Below, piece after piece: positions 9,243-23,800 of a stretch of DNA of 64,000 nucleotides. The position numbers and the translations under genes were made by a program. Numbering within the stretch: position 1 is the first letter of the stretch; every line of letters begins with the position of its first letter. The stretch is from NCBI GenBank assembly GCA_036365455.1, contig JAWQUS010000009.1:6168001-6232000 (forward strand), written 5' to 3'. The notes under the pieces are model-generated. The model made no database searches and was not told the DNA's origin. It saw only the letters and a list, made by a program, of their open reading frames with translations. The stretch is from Macrosoma leucophasiata. Lineage: Eukaryota; Arthropoda; Insecta; Lepidoptera; Hedylidae.

Positions 9243-12200
9243 GTAAGTGGAATTTGTTTTAAAACAATTACCTAGAAATGTTACGATTTGTACCGATTAG
9301 AAGGAATTTTACCGATTTCTTGAATAGCATTGAGTTACTAAAATATAGATATAGGTACCTACCTATATGAATTTACTGTTCCTTACTTCCTTACTACCTA
9401 CCTCTTGTGTCTTGTGAACAGTGAGATTAGGAATTATAATCCTCTTAAGCTATCGTCGTAAGTTTCTGATAAGTACTAGTTGATCTAATCTGTTTGTATA
9501 TTTCAGGCAGTAATTAATAGATGTAGTAGAAAAAAAATCTAAATATTTATTTGGTTTATTTGAAAAAAAAAATGTAACTGGACATATTTTTAGGAACATT
9601 ATAATGACTTAATATTGACCTACATTTTATTATTCACATTCACTGCAATGCGATTAAAATGTAGGTACGGTCTACAAACGAACGTCTGTTCATATTTATG
9701 AAAAACTGCACGTCTTTTTCTTTGTCGTTCCCGTACTAGGACGTGAGATGTTCTTATTTTATTTATAGTAATATAACTTGCGGAACCAAAGCAGGAAAAT
9801 AAAGGGTGTGTTCATTGTATGAGGAGCTCTACCACCCGTAGGTATATGGTGGTACTATTGTCCTTCGTCATTGTGTGCATTTCCTATGAAATGAGTCTTC
9901 GTATTTTGGATTCATCATGAATCAGCGGAAAGATGTCCTACTGCTGGACCAAAGCCTGCCCATCATAGAGCAACTCGGCCACCGGTCGTGGCGGACCGGA
10001 GGGGAGTAGCCAAAGCGTTTATTACCGATGAAAAATAGTCTGTCATTTTCTGCGGGGGGAAATACGCGTGACACACACTCATACTACAAAAATCGTCTAT
10101 GACTACGAAACTCACACCTTGACTTTAACAAAATACAGAAACAATTTCACGCACACATTTTCTGCGTCAAAACCAAGGCCACTCCCCTTCGGTCCACCGT
10201 GGCCGGTGGCCCGTGTTGCTCTATGCTGCCATATAGGCCTGCGCAGACGAGGTACTCTCCTCGGGGTACTTTTATATCCATCAATACAGATCTCATATAT
10301 ACTGTATGGAATAACGCACACAAAGGACTAAATGTACCAACCCCGAAAATCTTTTTTGTCCTCTAGGGACAAATGTCCTTCGTCTGCGCAGACCTTAAGA
10401 GAGATATGACATAATCACTTGGCAAGCGGATTGGCGATCGCAGTGACGGTAGTTTTATTGCAGGACGCTGCTGCCCATCTTGCGTTATTGCACTTACTAC
10501 TGCCCCATTGGAATGGTCTGACCGCCATTGTTCGGTTGGCTGACTGCACTAGTGGAAGAATTGTCTTCCAGTAGAAGAAAATTCTTCCGGTAGTGGGCGA
10601 AGGGGTCCACACGACCAGACGCCAGCAAAAAAATTGGATTTATTGACGTTGGTTGATTAAGTTACAATTAACTTAAAATGTTGCTTCTCAATGTTGTAGG
10701 TGACCTAGCGCCTAAATTAATCGACGAGTTAGCCGCATTAGTAGACGAAGTGTTTGTACCGTTGTTGTCAAACCCACTGAACCATGAAGGATGGCCGCTT
10801 GTCGTTTCTCAGGATATACTCAAGCAAATACATAATCTCAAAAGCACCGTTTACGAGGTGAGATAATTGATAAACTTTTACAATTTCATTTTTTTTGTAA
10901 TGGAAGTGGTAAACAAGCATGCAGGTCACGTTGATGTTAAGTGATGTCTGCAGCCTATGGACACTTACACAAAGACCAAGGTCAAAATGCAGATGCGTTA
11001 CCACTACTAAGGCCTAAGGTGTTATGCCTCTGTGCGGGAAATTACAGGCGTCTATAGGTTGCAGTAATCACTGAACATCAATGTGAATTGCATGCTTGTT
11101 TGCCACTTCCATTACATAAAATATATTTAAATAGGTACCTATATATTATTATATGCTCGGTGACTATTGATTAAATTCGCTCTCCACAAAACGAAACTGG
11201 CGAATCATGCGCGTTTGCATTTAGGTGAACAACCATGTCTATCTTCCGCTTCGGGGACTACGAGTATGAAGTTACTCAATCGTAATAAGTAAACCAACCC
11301 CATTCTCAGGTAAAAGGCAAAGTCAACGGGCAAACAGTTCTCCCAATGCCCGTAGGAGTAGAACTTGTCCACGAAGCAGAGAAAGAGCTATTAAGAGGAG
11401 AGGAAGTGGACCTGTATTTGAAAAGCGCGATCGAGGGTGTGGTTATCAAATGGGCGCAGCAGATTAATGACGTGATGATGGAGGATTCCTCCCAGGCGTT
11501 TGATAATGGACAGAATCCGCTGCCGAGTGTGGGTGAGTGAAATATTGTTAACGCAGCGTTTGGCATCCGTGCGTTACCGGATCATTGGTTCTAAATGAAC
11601 ATCAGCGACAGGCTTATGGACACCATTTTGGTCCAGTTAGGGACACACTAGTTATTTTCACTTTTTAACTACCCATGAGAACAGGTTTTTTTTTGTAATT
11701 TTTTTTTGTGCATGTATTGCCTGTATTGTGTCTCTTTCTGGACTAAATAAAGTATTTCTTTGTATTTCTATTTGAATCCGTCTGGCATTCATTGCCATTT
11801 TTGTATTTTTGTCTATCTATCCGAATATAATAAAGCTGAATAGTTTGTTACCAATTAAGTGTGAAAAAACTTTCGTGAATAATAGTCACATTCATGGGGA
11901 TATTCTGTGGCCTATATCAGTAGGAGTAATAAAGTAAACGGTAATGAGATATGGCGTATGGCGTCCTAACGGGGTGACGAACTTTAATGAACTTAACGCC
12001 ATAAACTTTTTGTTGCCTTTATAGCCTTGAAGTAGCTGCAAAATTGTTTAACGTGTCAACCTTCCAGATCTTCAAGCCATCATTCTACCTGCATTTCACC
12101 CCTCATCAAAAGTCAAAAGCTGAATAATAGGACTTCACGATCGTGTCAACCTTTCCGATCTTCAACCCATCATTCTACCTGCATTTGACCCCTCATCATA

Positions 12201-14816
12201 AAGTCAAAAGCTGAATACGCTATAGGACTACACGATCGTGTCATCGTTCCAGATCTTCAACCCATTCATAAGATGGTATAGGCAGTTAAGTTTAAGTAGT
12301 AGTCTATAGAAATGAAGTTTTTTTTTGGTATTTTTAGAGCTTGCATTCTGGAAGTCAAGATTGAGCAACTTAAACTACATTTACGACCAATTACGTACCG
12401 ATAGAGTGAGATGTATGGCCCTCATATTGGAGAAAACTACTTCTGCCTACTATCCGTGTTTCAGCAGATTATTCAAGAATATAGTTTCAGGTAAAGCTTT
12501 TCATGTTTCTGCAAAAAAATGTTTTTATATAATTTTCAAAAAGAGTAGCGATAGTTGTAAAAATATTAATGGATAATAATATGTAATTATATTTTTACAT
12601 TGAAAATGTAAAGTTTTATATTTAAACTATATAAATAGAAATATTAATGAAATTTATTCACTATTCATTTAAAAAAATAGGCTCGCTCGCTGAATGCTTA
12701 CAGACTTCTAAAAAAAAATAGATTCCGACGAATTGAAACCCTTCTCCTTTTTTGAAGTCGGTAACATTTTTTTTTAAAGCCAACTGATATTTATTTTTAG
12801 TCAAAAAACTGTTTTAATTTATTGAGTTTCTAAACATTAATCCCCTTATTCATATACGTATTTTAGCTAAAGAGTTGCAAATCTCTCCTTTGTCTTTTTC
12901 TATCCTGCACATTTGATAATGGAACGGACAAATACAAAGCATTTTAAAGCTAAAACGTAGATATCTAATGTACGTTTATGAATAAGGGGGTTAAACATTT
13001 TTGCTATTAGGTATCTCCATTCATGTTCCTTTTTAGGAGTTAGTTAATTATTACTTTGTATATCTATACACTTGTAATAATTCGTCTTTTCACGGGCACT
13101 ACCACTCTCTTATGGCAGTTTTTATTTTTTATTTTAATCTTGTCCTGTTTACGTTACGATTGCAATAAGAGATGGTGGTATGACTAAGGCGGCTAACTTT
13201 CTGAAAATAGAATGCGGGACTTTTTGTGGATAGATAGGGTATGATGAATGCGAAGTATCAAGTTTTGTCAGTATACGAAACAAAATTACATAGAAACACA
13301 AAACTTACTTACTGAAGCCATTTATTTTTACAATAGTATTCATCACCAGAGTGACACTTTTTTACATGAATGCAAAATGGAACAAATCGATCACATACAC
13401 ACACACGCAAATAGTTTTCCATTGAATTCACACAATGCGTGCTGTTGTTTGCATGCGTGTGTAAGTATGTGTAGTGTATGTTTTATGTGTGACTGTGTGG
13501 TTAGTGGATACGTAGTAGGTTATGTAGTAGCTTGAAAAAAATAGGCATGGTACGTCAATGCATCGAATGCGGGACATGCGGTACGCATCCAACGTTTTGC
13601 GGGACTATTTTATTAATTCTTGCAAAGCGGGATTACATCTAGAATTACGGGACGGTCCCGCAGATTCCGGGACGGTTGGCCGCCTTAGGTATGACCTTGT
13701 ATGTATGTATGTATCATGCATACAAATGAAATTGCAGCATTGGCAGAAGCTCGAGAAATAGATTTGCATTTGCGAACGCTCGAGAAACATTTTCAAGCTT
13801 TAGAGGACACGGACTTCACAGAATCACAACCTTTGTTTCGACCGTTGTTCCATGTCATTTGTATGGTGTGGAGGGATTCCAAATATTACTGCAGCTCTTC
13901 CAAGTTGATGGTGTTGATCAAACAAATCTGTAATTTGCTTATTTATCAGGTAACAAAAGTTTTTATTAACAAGTTTTCTTAGTGGTAGAGCTCCAGTGAC
14001 GAAGCTCGCGGGCGTAGGCACCACCGCATTACCTAATATACTTGCCGCTAGTGTTCAGCACTATCGTGTTCCGGTCAGGTGGTAATGTACGGCCCTGTAA
14101 TTTCCGGCACAGGGGCATAGTGATAATACCTTAGGCCTCAGGAGTGGCAACGCATCTGCATTTTGATGTGTCATTGTGTGGGTGTCTATAGGCTGCAGTC
14201 ATCACTTGACATCAATGTAAACTGCATACTTGTATGCCACTTTTATTACATTAAAAAAAAATTTTAACAATATGCTTGTCCTACCTCGTTCAATAAGTAA
14301 ATTCATGATCGTTTTAAAGAGAGATTCCGTAGTAATACCTTTACTAACTGCCTCAGTAGTATAGTGGTAGCAGGCCACTACTACGAGTACTACGCTGGGT
14401 TCGATTCCTGGGTCGAGGGCTATCAGATATACCTTACGGTGTGAAATGATTTATCTCTGGTTCTATTGATATTTTTCAATTTTCGGGCAGTTTAATGTGC
14501 CCGGAGGATGTCGACAGGTTCATCGACTGTTCTGGGGGCCACATGGGCCAAAATAAAACTGGTGAATCACGGGTGTCTGCGTATACGCTTGTATGCATAC
14601 ATTTACTTTTGTCTACCCTTTCTGGGAATAAAGGCGTGAAGTTACTTTTTTATGTAACGAAGGTGACAAACAAGCATGATGTTAAGTGATCACTACACCC
14701 TGTAGACATCTAAACAAAAAACAGAGGTCAAAATGCTGATACGGCGTATTACGCCACCACCCTTGAGACCTTAGTTGTAATGTCTCCGTGATAGTTATAA
14801 CGATATACTATACGAG

Positions 14817-14866
<50 letters not shown>

Positions 14867-17800
14867 TACAACTAAGGTCTCAAGGGTGGTGGCGTAATAC
14901 GCCGTATCAGCATTTTGACCTCTGTTTTTTGTTTAGATGTCTACAGGGTGTAGTGACACGTACACAATAATGTGAAAATAACACAAATACCGGAACACAA
15001 TAGTGATGAACACTACCATTTGACGGCAGATAGATATGGTTTTGCGGTGGTCCACACGACCTCGAATCCTTACACTGTAACTCTACCACCACTAAAAAAA
15101 CAATTCTTATATTGCGTTTTTTTCCTTTGTAGGCCCGGAAGTGTTTGGATCCGAGCACCCTCTTCCACAGTGACATAGACGAAGCAAAACATCGAATACA
15201 ACTCACAATCGATATATTAAAGAAATTTCGAAGTACATTTGATTACTTCAAGGAAAACTTATACAAGTATTTCGTTGATAGAATAGTCATACAGTGGACA
15301 TTTCATCCAAATGTGGTTTTCGAGAGAATGAACAATTTTTTAAATAGGCTCAATACAATTTTATGGTTCTTCAAAACGGTACTTGAGTTCCAGAAGCTAG
15401 AGAAAATAGAGGTCGGCGGAATGAAAGGTCGTGTGTTGGGAGGTCAAATTAGAGAAATTTCCGCCGAATTCGAGTCCTACTTCCATGGCTTTGCATCAAA
15501 ATCATATGATGTTTTGGATCCAGATGACGAGACATTCAATGATGATTTTCAAGAATTTCAAGAGAATATCATCGATTTGGATTTGAAACTATCAACAGTT
15601 TTAGTCGAATCATTCGATAACTGTTCCACATTGGAGTCGATTTTCAAGGTAACTTTTCTCATTGGAATTTAATGTAAACATTCTAATATATCATGTATTT
15701 GAGCTAATTAATCGATTAAATTTGATTTTCAGTTAGTTGACATTGTAGGGTCCGTGCTTGATCGGCCACTCATTAGAAACGAGTTTACTAAAAAATATTC
15801 AGAAATCATCACTATGCTCGACAAAGAACTTGTTTCTTGTGAAGTAAGTTTTAAATAAATTACACTATGGATAACATTGCACATTATAGTAGAGAATCAC
15901 AAGAAGACATTATTGGATTTACTCGAGCGCGTCTGATTATGATATGGAGGATACTAATCTCTCATCCTGTAGAGTATCTCCACCAAATTTGAGCTTTCAA
16001 TATTCTCCCATAGGGAAGCTGTTCAACATTTTCAATAAGCCGCTACATACGATTAAGAAGTCAGTCTAACTCAGAGAGGGCGTTAAATGAACGTTATTGA
16101 AGCTCCTATACAAAATTTAAAGGATTTGGAAAGAAAGTAAGCTGATGGTGACTTTTTGAAAAATTTGAATATCTTCCCGAGGGGTGTGACCCTAAAGAGA
16201 AAGTTCAGATTTGGTAGAGATAATCTACAATCTACAGGGTGCTAGGTATCCCCCATATCTTAATCTGACGTGTTCAAGTAAATCCAAAAACCCCCTCTTA
16301 GGCTCCTCTACTATCATTAGAACGGCATAAATCAATATTACATGTTTATTTTAGGAACTGTTCAAGGAACAGTCCCAACGACTCCTAAAGTATGGGCACA
16401 TGGAAGTGGACACATATCTGCCTCCGGTTGCAGGAGGTCTTCTTTACATGACAACGCTGGCTGCAAGGATCACTAAGCCTGTAGTCAGCTTTCGCAATTT
16501 GCCGCACCCGTAAGTAAGCTGGGTGGGGCAAATTGCGAAAGCTGATTATTTGGCTTTAAATCTTCTATATTTCTTTCGAAAAAAATAACGTTCTTGATGT
16601 ATGTAATTTTTAATGGGTATTTTGGAGATAATGAATTGATATTTCACTGGTTTTGGTTTGCAAGTGTAAACATAGAATTTAGAGGAACGGAAATATCTAG
16701 CGATAGTTAGTGCACTTCACTTTGTACAAAAGTAAATATTGCTTTGAATTATTTTGAAACAAGGTAATGTACATATGTTATAATTGGTTTTATTTCCAAA
16801 ATTACCAGGATAAAGGGTTCGGACGAAGCGCTTAAACTATTTGAAAGGTATGAAAAACTTATTCAAGATATAAATGAATTCAAAAAGAAATATTTCAATG
16901 ATTGGTCGCTGACTATACCAAAAATAATTGAACAGAAAACAAAAAATACAATATTAGCGCGACAAGGATCAGATCTCGTTTTAAATTTTAGTCCCGAAGT
17001 AAGTGTTATTTTTGATGATATTTAATCAGTAAATAATAAAGCTATAAAAATCCCTACTAATATTAAAAATGCGAAAGTAACTCTGTCTGTCTGTCTGTTA
17101 ACTTTTCACGTCGAAACGACTGAACCGATTTTAATGAAATTTGGTACAGAGATAGAGCTGACTTTGAGAAAGAACTTAGAACTTAGTTATTTATAAAACA
17201 ACATCGACGCGGGTGAAGCCGCGGGCAACAACTAGTAACTATATAATTGTTTAGTAACCTGAAATGTGAAAGCAAGAGCTCTTTTCAAAATGTAAAAACA
17301 AAATTAGTGACTGTCGCATAAAAAAAAACACTTTCTAGGTACATCAATTAAAATGTTAATTTAGATTTTAGATCTCATGAAGGAGGTGCATCACTTACGT
17401 AGAAATCCTGAAATTCAAGATGGGTTACCCAAAGAAAGTTTGGAATTATTTGAAAAGCAAGAAATCTATAGACAATACAGAATAAACCTCGGTATTACGA
17501 TAGACTGGTATAATCAAATCCGTAAAAACAGCCAGAAAGTTGAATTTGATTTAGTAGAAGATGAAATTAACGCTATTGATCAAAGAATTGAAATGGCACA
17601 GAATCAACTTAATTGGAATTCTAATGGTATCTCTAAAATTATTTAATTTCCAGAATACTATCTCGGTTCTGTTGATACATGTTCATATTTGTTCTGAAAT
17701 TTTCAGATCTATGGAATTATTTGCAAGAATTGCACAAATTAGTAGGGAATTTGTATGAAAGAATGTCTAAGATTCAAGATAATTTAAAAGAAATGAAGGT

Positions 17801-20800
17801 AATAATGAAAGCTTGGTCATCGCAGCCGCTATTCGAAAGAAAGGAAGGAAAAAAGGTATTCTAGTATTTTGGTAGCTTATTAGAATAATAGGTTCACTAT
17901 CCGTAAACTAAACACAATTATTATAACAATGAATTTTTTTTATGTAATGAAAGTGGTAAACAAGCTTGTAGATCACATTGATGTTAAGTGATGACTGCAG
18001 CCTATATATATATATTATACATCCACACAAAGACCAGAGGTCAAAATGCAGATGCGTTACCACTTCTGAGACCTAAGGTGTTATGCCTCTGTGCCGGAAA
18101 TTACAGAGCCGTACATTACTACCTGACTGGAACACGCTAGTGCTGAACACAACTATTTAGCGGCAAGTATATTAGGTAATGCGGTGTTGCCTACGCCCGT
18201 AAGTTCCGTCACTGGAGCTCTACCACCAGTAAAAGTAAATTGACATATTTTGTTCATATTCTAGGATACTCTATTAAATTTAGAAGAAAGACAAGAGCGT
18301 GCGAATAAATGTTACGCTGAAATACAAGAAACATCGGATCGTCTAAAGGAACTACTCAAAGAAAATATGGAATTATTCAACATGCAAGATAGTCAGGATA
18401 GCAAAATATGGCTTTCATATGTTGCTTTTATTGATGTTTTAATTAAAGACGCACTCTTCAAATCAATAGCTTGCAGGTATATATTTATTTTCTCTAGGTG
18501 CATATTTTTAGTCTATTTTCATGATAAAGATAAATAAATGTTAAATATTTACGTTTGCAGCTTGGGATATATTTCAGAACATATGAATCCGAAAAATAAG
18601 TTAGCACCCCTATTTGAAGCTCAGTTGGAATTGCTCGACCCTGATATGGTTTTTTCACCTAGTCTAGATCCAAGCGATGAAAAAGGTTTTACTGCACTGA
18701 TTAACACTCTTATTAATGACATTTTGAAAATATCTGCCCTAGTAGTACGAATAGATCCAAAAATGGAGCAATCCTACGAGGATGAAATAATCAGTAATGA
18801 CGATATAATAGAGATGAAGGAAGATATTTTAAATGGCATAGAAAAGGTATTTTACTTTAAATAATTGAAATTCATATAACGTTTTATTTGCAAATCATAA
18901 GAACAATAAAATCATGATTTCATTGCAGGTAATAGAGGAAGCAAATGAATTTTGCAAAACATTCGAGAACTATTCGTACTTGTGGCTAGAAGAAAGAGAT
19001 GCTATCATGGAATTATTTTTAACATATGGAAGAATTTTAACTCCTGAGGAAATAGATAAAATTGGTTCAGAAGATAAAGACGTTGAGCCACCAGTACCCT
19101 GTCCACCGAAAATGGAAGGATTTAGAGAACAAATCGATCAATTTGAAAATCTCTTTCTGGATATTGAAGACATGGATTCGTATAAAGTGTTTAATTGCTG
19201 GTTTCAGGTTAGTACTGGATTAAAAGTAAAAAATATAATTTCCAGAGTTACATTTTTTTATGAAATTATATATCATATTTTTTATGTAATGAAAGTGGCA
19301 AACAAGCATGCAATTCACATTGATGTCAAGTTATGACTGCAGTCTATAGACAACCACACAAAGACCAGAAGTCAAAATGCAGATGCGTTGCCACCCCTGA
19401 GACCTTAGTTGTTTTATCTCTGTGGTAGTTATTACAGAGCCATACATTAACAACTAACTGGAACACGATCGTGCTCAACACGACCATTTGGCGGCAGACA
19501 GATTAGGTAATGCGGTGGTGCCTCTCGAGCTCTCGAGCTCTTACACTGGAACTCTACCACCAGAAAAAAATACATTGAACCATGTCTATTATACTTCAGG
19601 TTGATATAAGACCATTCCGTCAAGCCTTATTAAATTTAGTTCGAAAATGGGGCAATATGTACAAAGAACATCTTGTCGAAAATGTTACATCCAGTCTGAG
19701 TGATTTGGCTAATTTCATTCGCGATGCTGATGAAGGCAAGTGTTTAAAATGTTTTAATTTTGTTGGTTAAATATTTTAATTTGTTTTTTAAACACAAAGC
19801 TTTTATAAAAGTAAGGTTTATATTTTTCGTATTCTAGGCTTGTTACAACCTGTACCAGAAGGTGATTATGAAGCTCTTGTCACTGTGATGGGCTATTTAA
19901 TGAATGTTAAGGAGAGAGCGCTTACAACTGATGATATGTTTCAACCTCTAACTGAAACTATTGAACTTCTCAAGTTCTATGACATGGACATTCCAGAAGA
20001 AGTTAACGTCCTTTTACAAGTACGCAAAAATATGTTATTTAGGGAAACTCCACTCCATTGCTCATATATAGTTTAAATTCAAGGAACGAATTCTCAGATT
20101 GCTCTTAAGATTCAGGATTTTATTCGGTATCCTATGATCATCTAGATACAAACTAAAGCTTTTCTTTTAGTTTGTAGGTAAGTCGTGTTAGTAGTAAATG
20201 CATTGTTACTTATAAGGTTTCGTATACCGAATCGGGGTATCTCTGTGATAATAATGGAATTTTATTACGATTACGGATTTAAAAATACCTGCGATTCTAA
20301 TATTCAAATAACAAAATAATTGTGATTATTACAGGAGTTACCAGAACAGTGGCAAGCAACAAAAAAGCTGGCGCTAACTGTGAAACAACAGGTGGCTCCG
20401 TTACAGGCGGCCGAAGTGTCGTGTATCAGGAAGAAGATAGCTACGTTCGATTCACATGTTACCTATTATAGAGAAGTGTTCAAAAGATATGAGGTGAATA
20501 TTATAATATTAAAATGTTTGAATCTGTGAAAAGAGGTCAGCTTGAATCCCGCCCCATAAGTATTTAAATAATTCTTATTTTCAGTACGAGTATAATACAG
20601 TATGACCCGTTTAAGACGATTTCACAGGGACCTAAATAAAAACGCGTCTTAAGCGAGAAAGCATATTAAGCGGAATAGGATAAAAACGTGCTTACTAATA
20701 TTATGTTGTATTTTTAAATTATTAAGTATGTTTAAATTTCGTATATGTAGGTAATACATTATACATTTATAAATAATATTGAGTAGGTAGTGTAATTATA

Positions 20801-23800
20801 GTTACGTTATTTTTGACTGATCACTTATTTTGGTTTGACGGCAAAATTACAGTGCATCTTTGCTTTGATTCAAAGAAGCTACATAGAGTCTTAAATGATT
20901 AACAAACATCAGATGCTGAAAATACCTGGGCGTTTAACAAAATCGGAGTTCACTCATCTTCGTCTTTATCATTATCACTTAGGGCCTTTTTGTGTGTTAT
21001 TCAAATTTCAATTGATAATATCCAGGAAAATCGTGGTCAGTTGACATGTTGCCGAGATAATACGGGTTGTTGTTGGGGTAGCGTATTAAACGGGCTGACA
21101 AATCGTATTACGCGTTAAGAAATGTATGAAAACATATCTCAAGTTGTAGGGACTGGCGTAAAATGGCGTATTATGCAAGAAATCGTATTAAACGTGATCG
21201 TATTAAGCGGCTTCTACTGTAGTTGGCAGCCTACATTTTCAAAAATGGCTTTACACTGCATGTGTATTATTAGCTATATTGCTTGATAGCTTCAGATAAC
21301 AAGATAAAAGAAAATTATAATATTTTGTTTATCTTTGTAGTTTTTCAAGTATGAATGTGAAGATCCTTATTTAGTTATGTCTCGGGTAGACAATGAAATG
21401 TTACATCTAGAGGATGAAATGAAGAGCATACAAGAATCGGGATCATTGTTTGAAGTAAATGTGCCCGAGTTTAAATTGCTAAAGCAATGTAGGAAGGAAC
21501 TACGAATGCTGAAGGTAACCTTTTAGAAGTCTTAGTTTATAAGAAGGTAAATGTGACACCACTGTTCATATCATTACCATTGGTACACATTAACAATAGA
21601 GAGACAACACAATATATATATATATATATTTTAATTGAAAGACAGATAATGTTGTTAACACCCTATGAACGATGAGTCTGATCTTATTTTTCAATCAAAA
21701 TATGATAAACGACATTTTCATGAAACACCCTATTAAAATAGAAAATGCATTCCAGCAACTTTGGGATTACGTGTATATTGTAAGAACAAGTATAGAGGAT
21801 TGGAAAACAACACCGTGGCGTAAAATAGACGTTGAAAATATGGACATTGAATGTAAGAAATTTGCAAAAGAAATAAGATTATTAGACAAAGAAATGAGGA
21901 GGTAAGCATTATCCGTGAATATTTCAATAGTTATTTGACTGATGGTTTAATTTGTCGATAGTAAGTAACGTTTACATAACAAGAACATAGATGTTGAATT
22001 TTCGGGCGTACCAACTGGGTGCCTTGAAAATGGTAAAAAAACCTATGTAACATTCTACTACCGATTTACAAGGCAAAATGAAGCAAACGACTCGCCGAGA
22101 CATAAAGTGTCTTGTCTCGTCAAATCGGCATCTTCGGTCAGACTCTGTGAAAGCGGAGATTTGAACTCAAACATATCCACTCTGTAGACTAGCCCCCTTA
22201 TTCATAAACGTACTTTAGATATGTTTTAGCTATAAAATGCTTTGTCTTTGTCAGTTGCATTGTCAAATGTGCAGGATAGAAAAAGACAAAGGAGAGATTA
22301 GCAACACTTTAGCTAAAATACGTTTATGAATAAGGGGGTATTTGTTTATTTAAATTAATTTTACGTTACAGCTTTTCTCTTTGGTGGACTCTAGATTTAA
22401 TACTGTTGTTTCATTAATCTATACCTAATCAGTTATACATTTAATCGTTTTTTTTCAAACATATCTTGCTGTTGACATTTTAATAACTGTGTTAACTTGT
22501 TTCACTTAGTTGGGATGCATACATCAATTTGGAATCGACAGTGAAAAATATGCTAACATCATTGAGAGCTGTTGGTGAACTGCAGAACCCAGCGATCCGG
22601 GAAAGGCATTGGGACCAGTTGATGAGAACTACTAAGGTGATGAAATTTGTTTGGAGGTAACAAAGTTTATAAATGTATGTGAAACTGTAAATACAGATCA
22701 ATGTATATATGTTAATGATATTGTTTTCTAAAATTGGTAATTGTTTCCGCACAAGGTTTGGAATGGATTGACGCTGGGTCTGATAAAATGCTATATGCAT
22801 GTGTGTGCGTTATGCATTTTTATTTTCATTCAATTTTAGCATATGTGCTTTTTATGAATGTTATGATTATAGTATTGAAATGTTTTTGAATGTGGTTCTG
22901 TACATAATAATTATAGATGGAATGTGGATGAGCGTGGACTGTATATTTCGGTAAATATATTTATTATTCACAGAGCTTAGCTGCACTGCCACCAGAGCTC
23001 ACTGTAAGTATATCAAAGTCATGCTGGCTGTTAAAGCATTTATCTGTTTAAGATTACTGTAAATAATTAACGTATACAATGATAAAGCTTATGAATAACA
23101 CTATGTGCATGTTTCACAAACATATGATAACAATATTTTGAATATATTCGAGCTAAATAATTGTTTTAATTAACTGTAACTTAAGTTGTCATTTTTTTTA
23201 ATGTTCGCACAATTGTGATACTAAATGATAAATACGTCTTAAAACGCTTGTTTTCAGTGTAGTGTGCTTTACTAAACTAAGAGCAGAAAAATTAAGAGCA
23301 TAAAGTAACGTACCGCTAAATGTTTATAATTTTACTGTATTTGTAGTCATGTACGTATTTTTATCGACCGTATCCATGATATTGATTCTCTAAACAGGTT
23401 AGAATAGTTATGGACATGAATACTACGCTAGCAGATTTATTAGCATTAAATCTACACGAGTGCGAAGAGGAGGTTAAAAATATAGTAGATAAAGCAGTAA
23501 AAGAAATGTCAATGGAGAAAATACTCAAGGATTTAAATACAACCTGGAGTGGGATGGAGTTCGAGCAAGAAACACATGGCAGGACAGGGTGCATATTACT
23601 GAGAGCGAGTGAAGAACTTATTGAAACATTAGAAGAGAATCAAGTATGTATTATTGAGTGAAGTAATTACAATAACATCAGACATTAACAAAATAAGTGA
23701 AATAAACAATTCTAACCCAAAGGTTCAACTGCAAAATTTGATAACATCAAAATTCATCGCGCATTTCTTAGAAGAAGTGTCGGGCTGGCAACACAAATTG

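Noticed and set aside
17372..17376. Alternative acceptor for exon 10 (TTTTAG before ATCTC)
   Set aside because: It would put the exon out of phase with exon 9; the AG seven bases earlier keeps the frame.
21742..21755. Alternative acceptor for exon 19 (AAAATAG before AAAATGC)
   Set aside because: It breaks the phase left by exon 18; the AG at 21,754-21,755 restores it and gives LK-QLWDYV.
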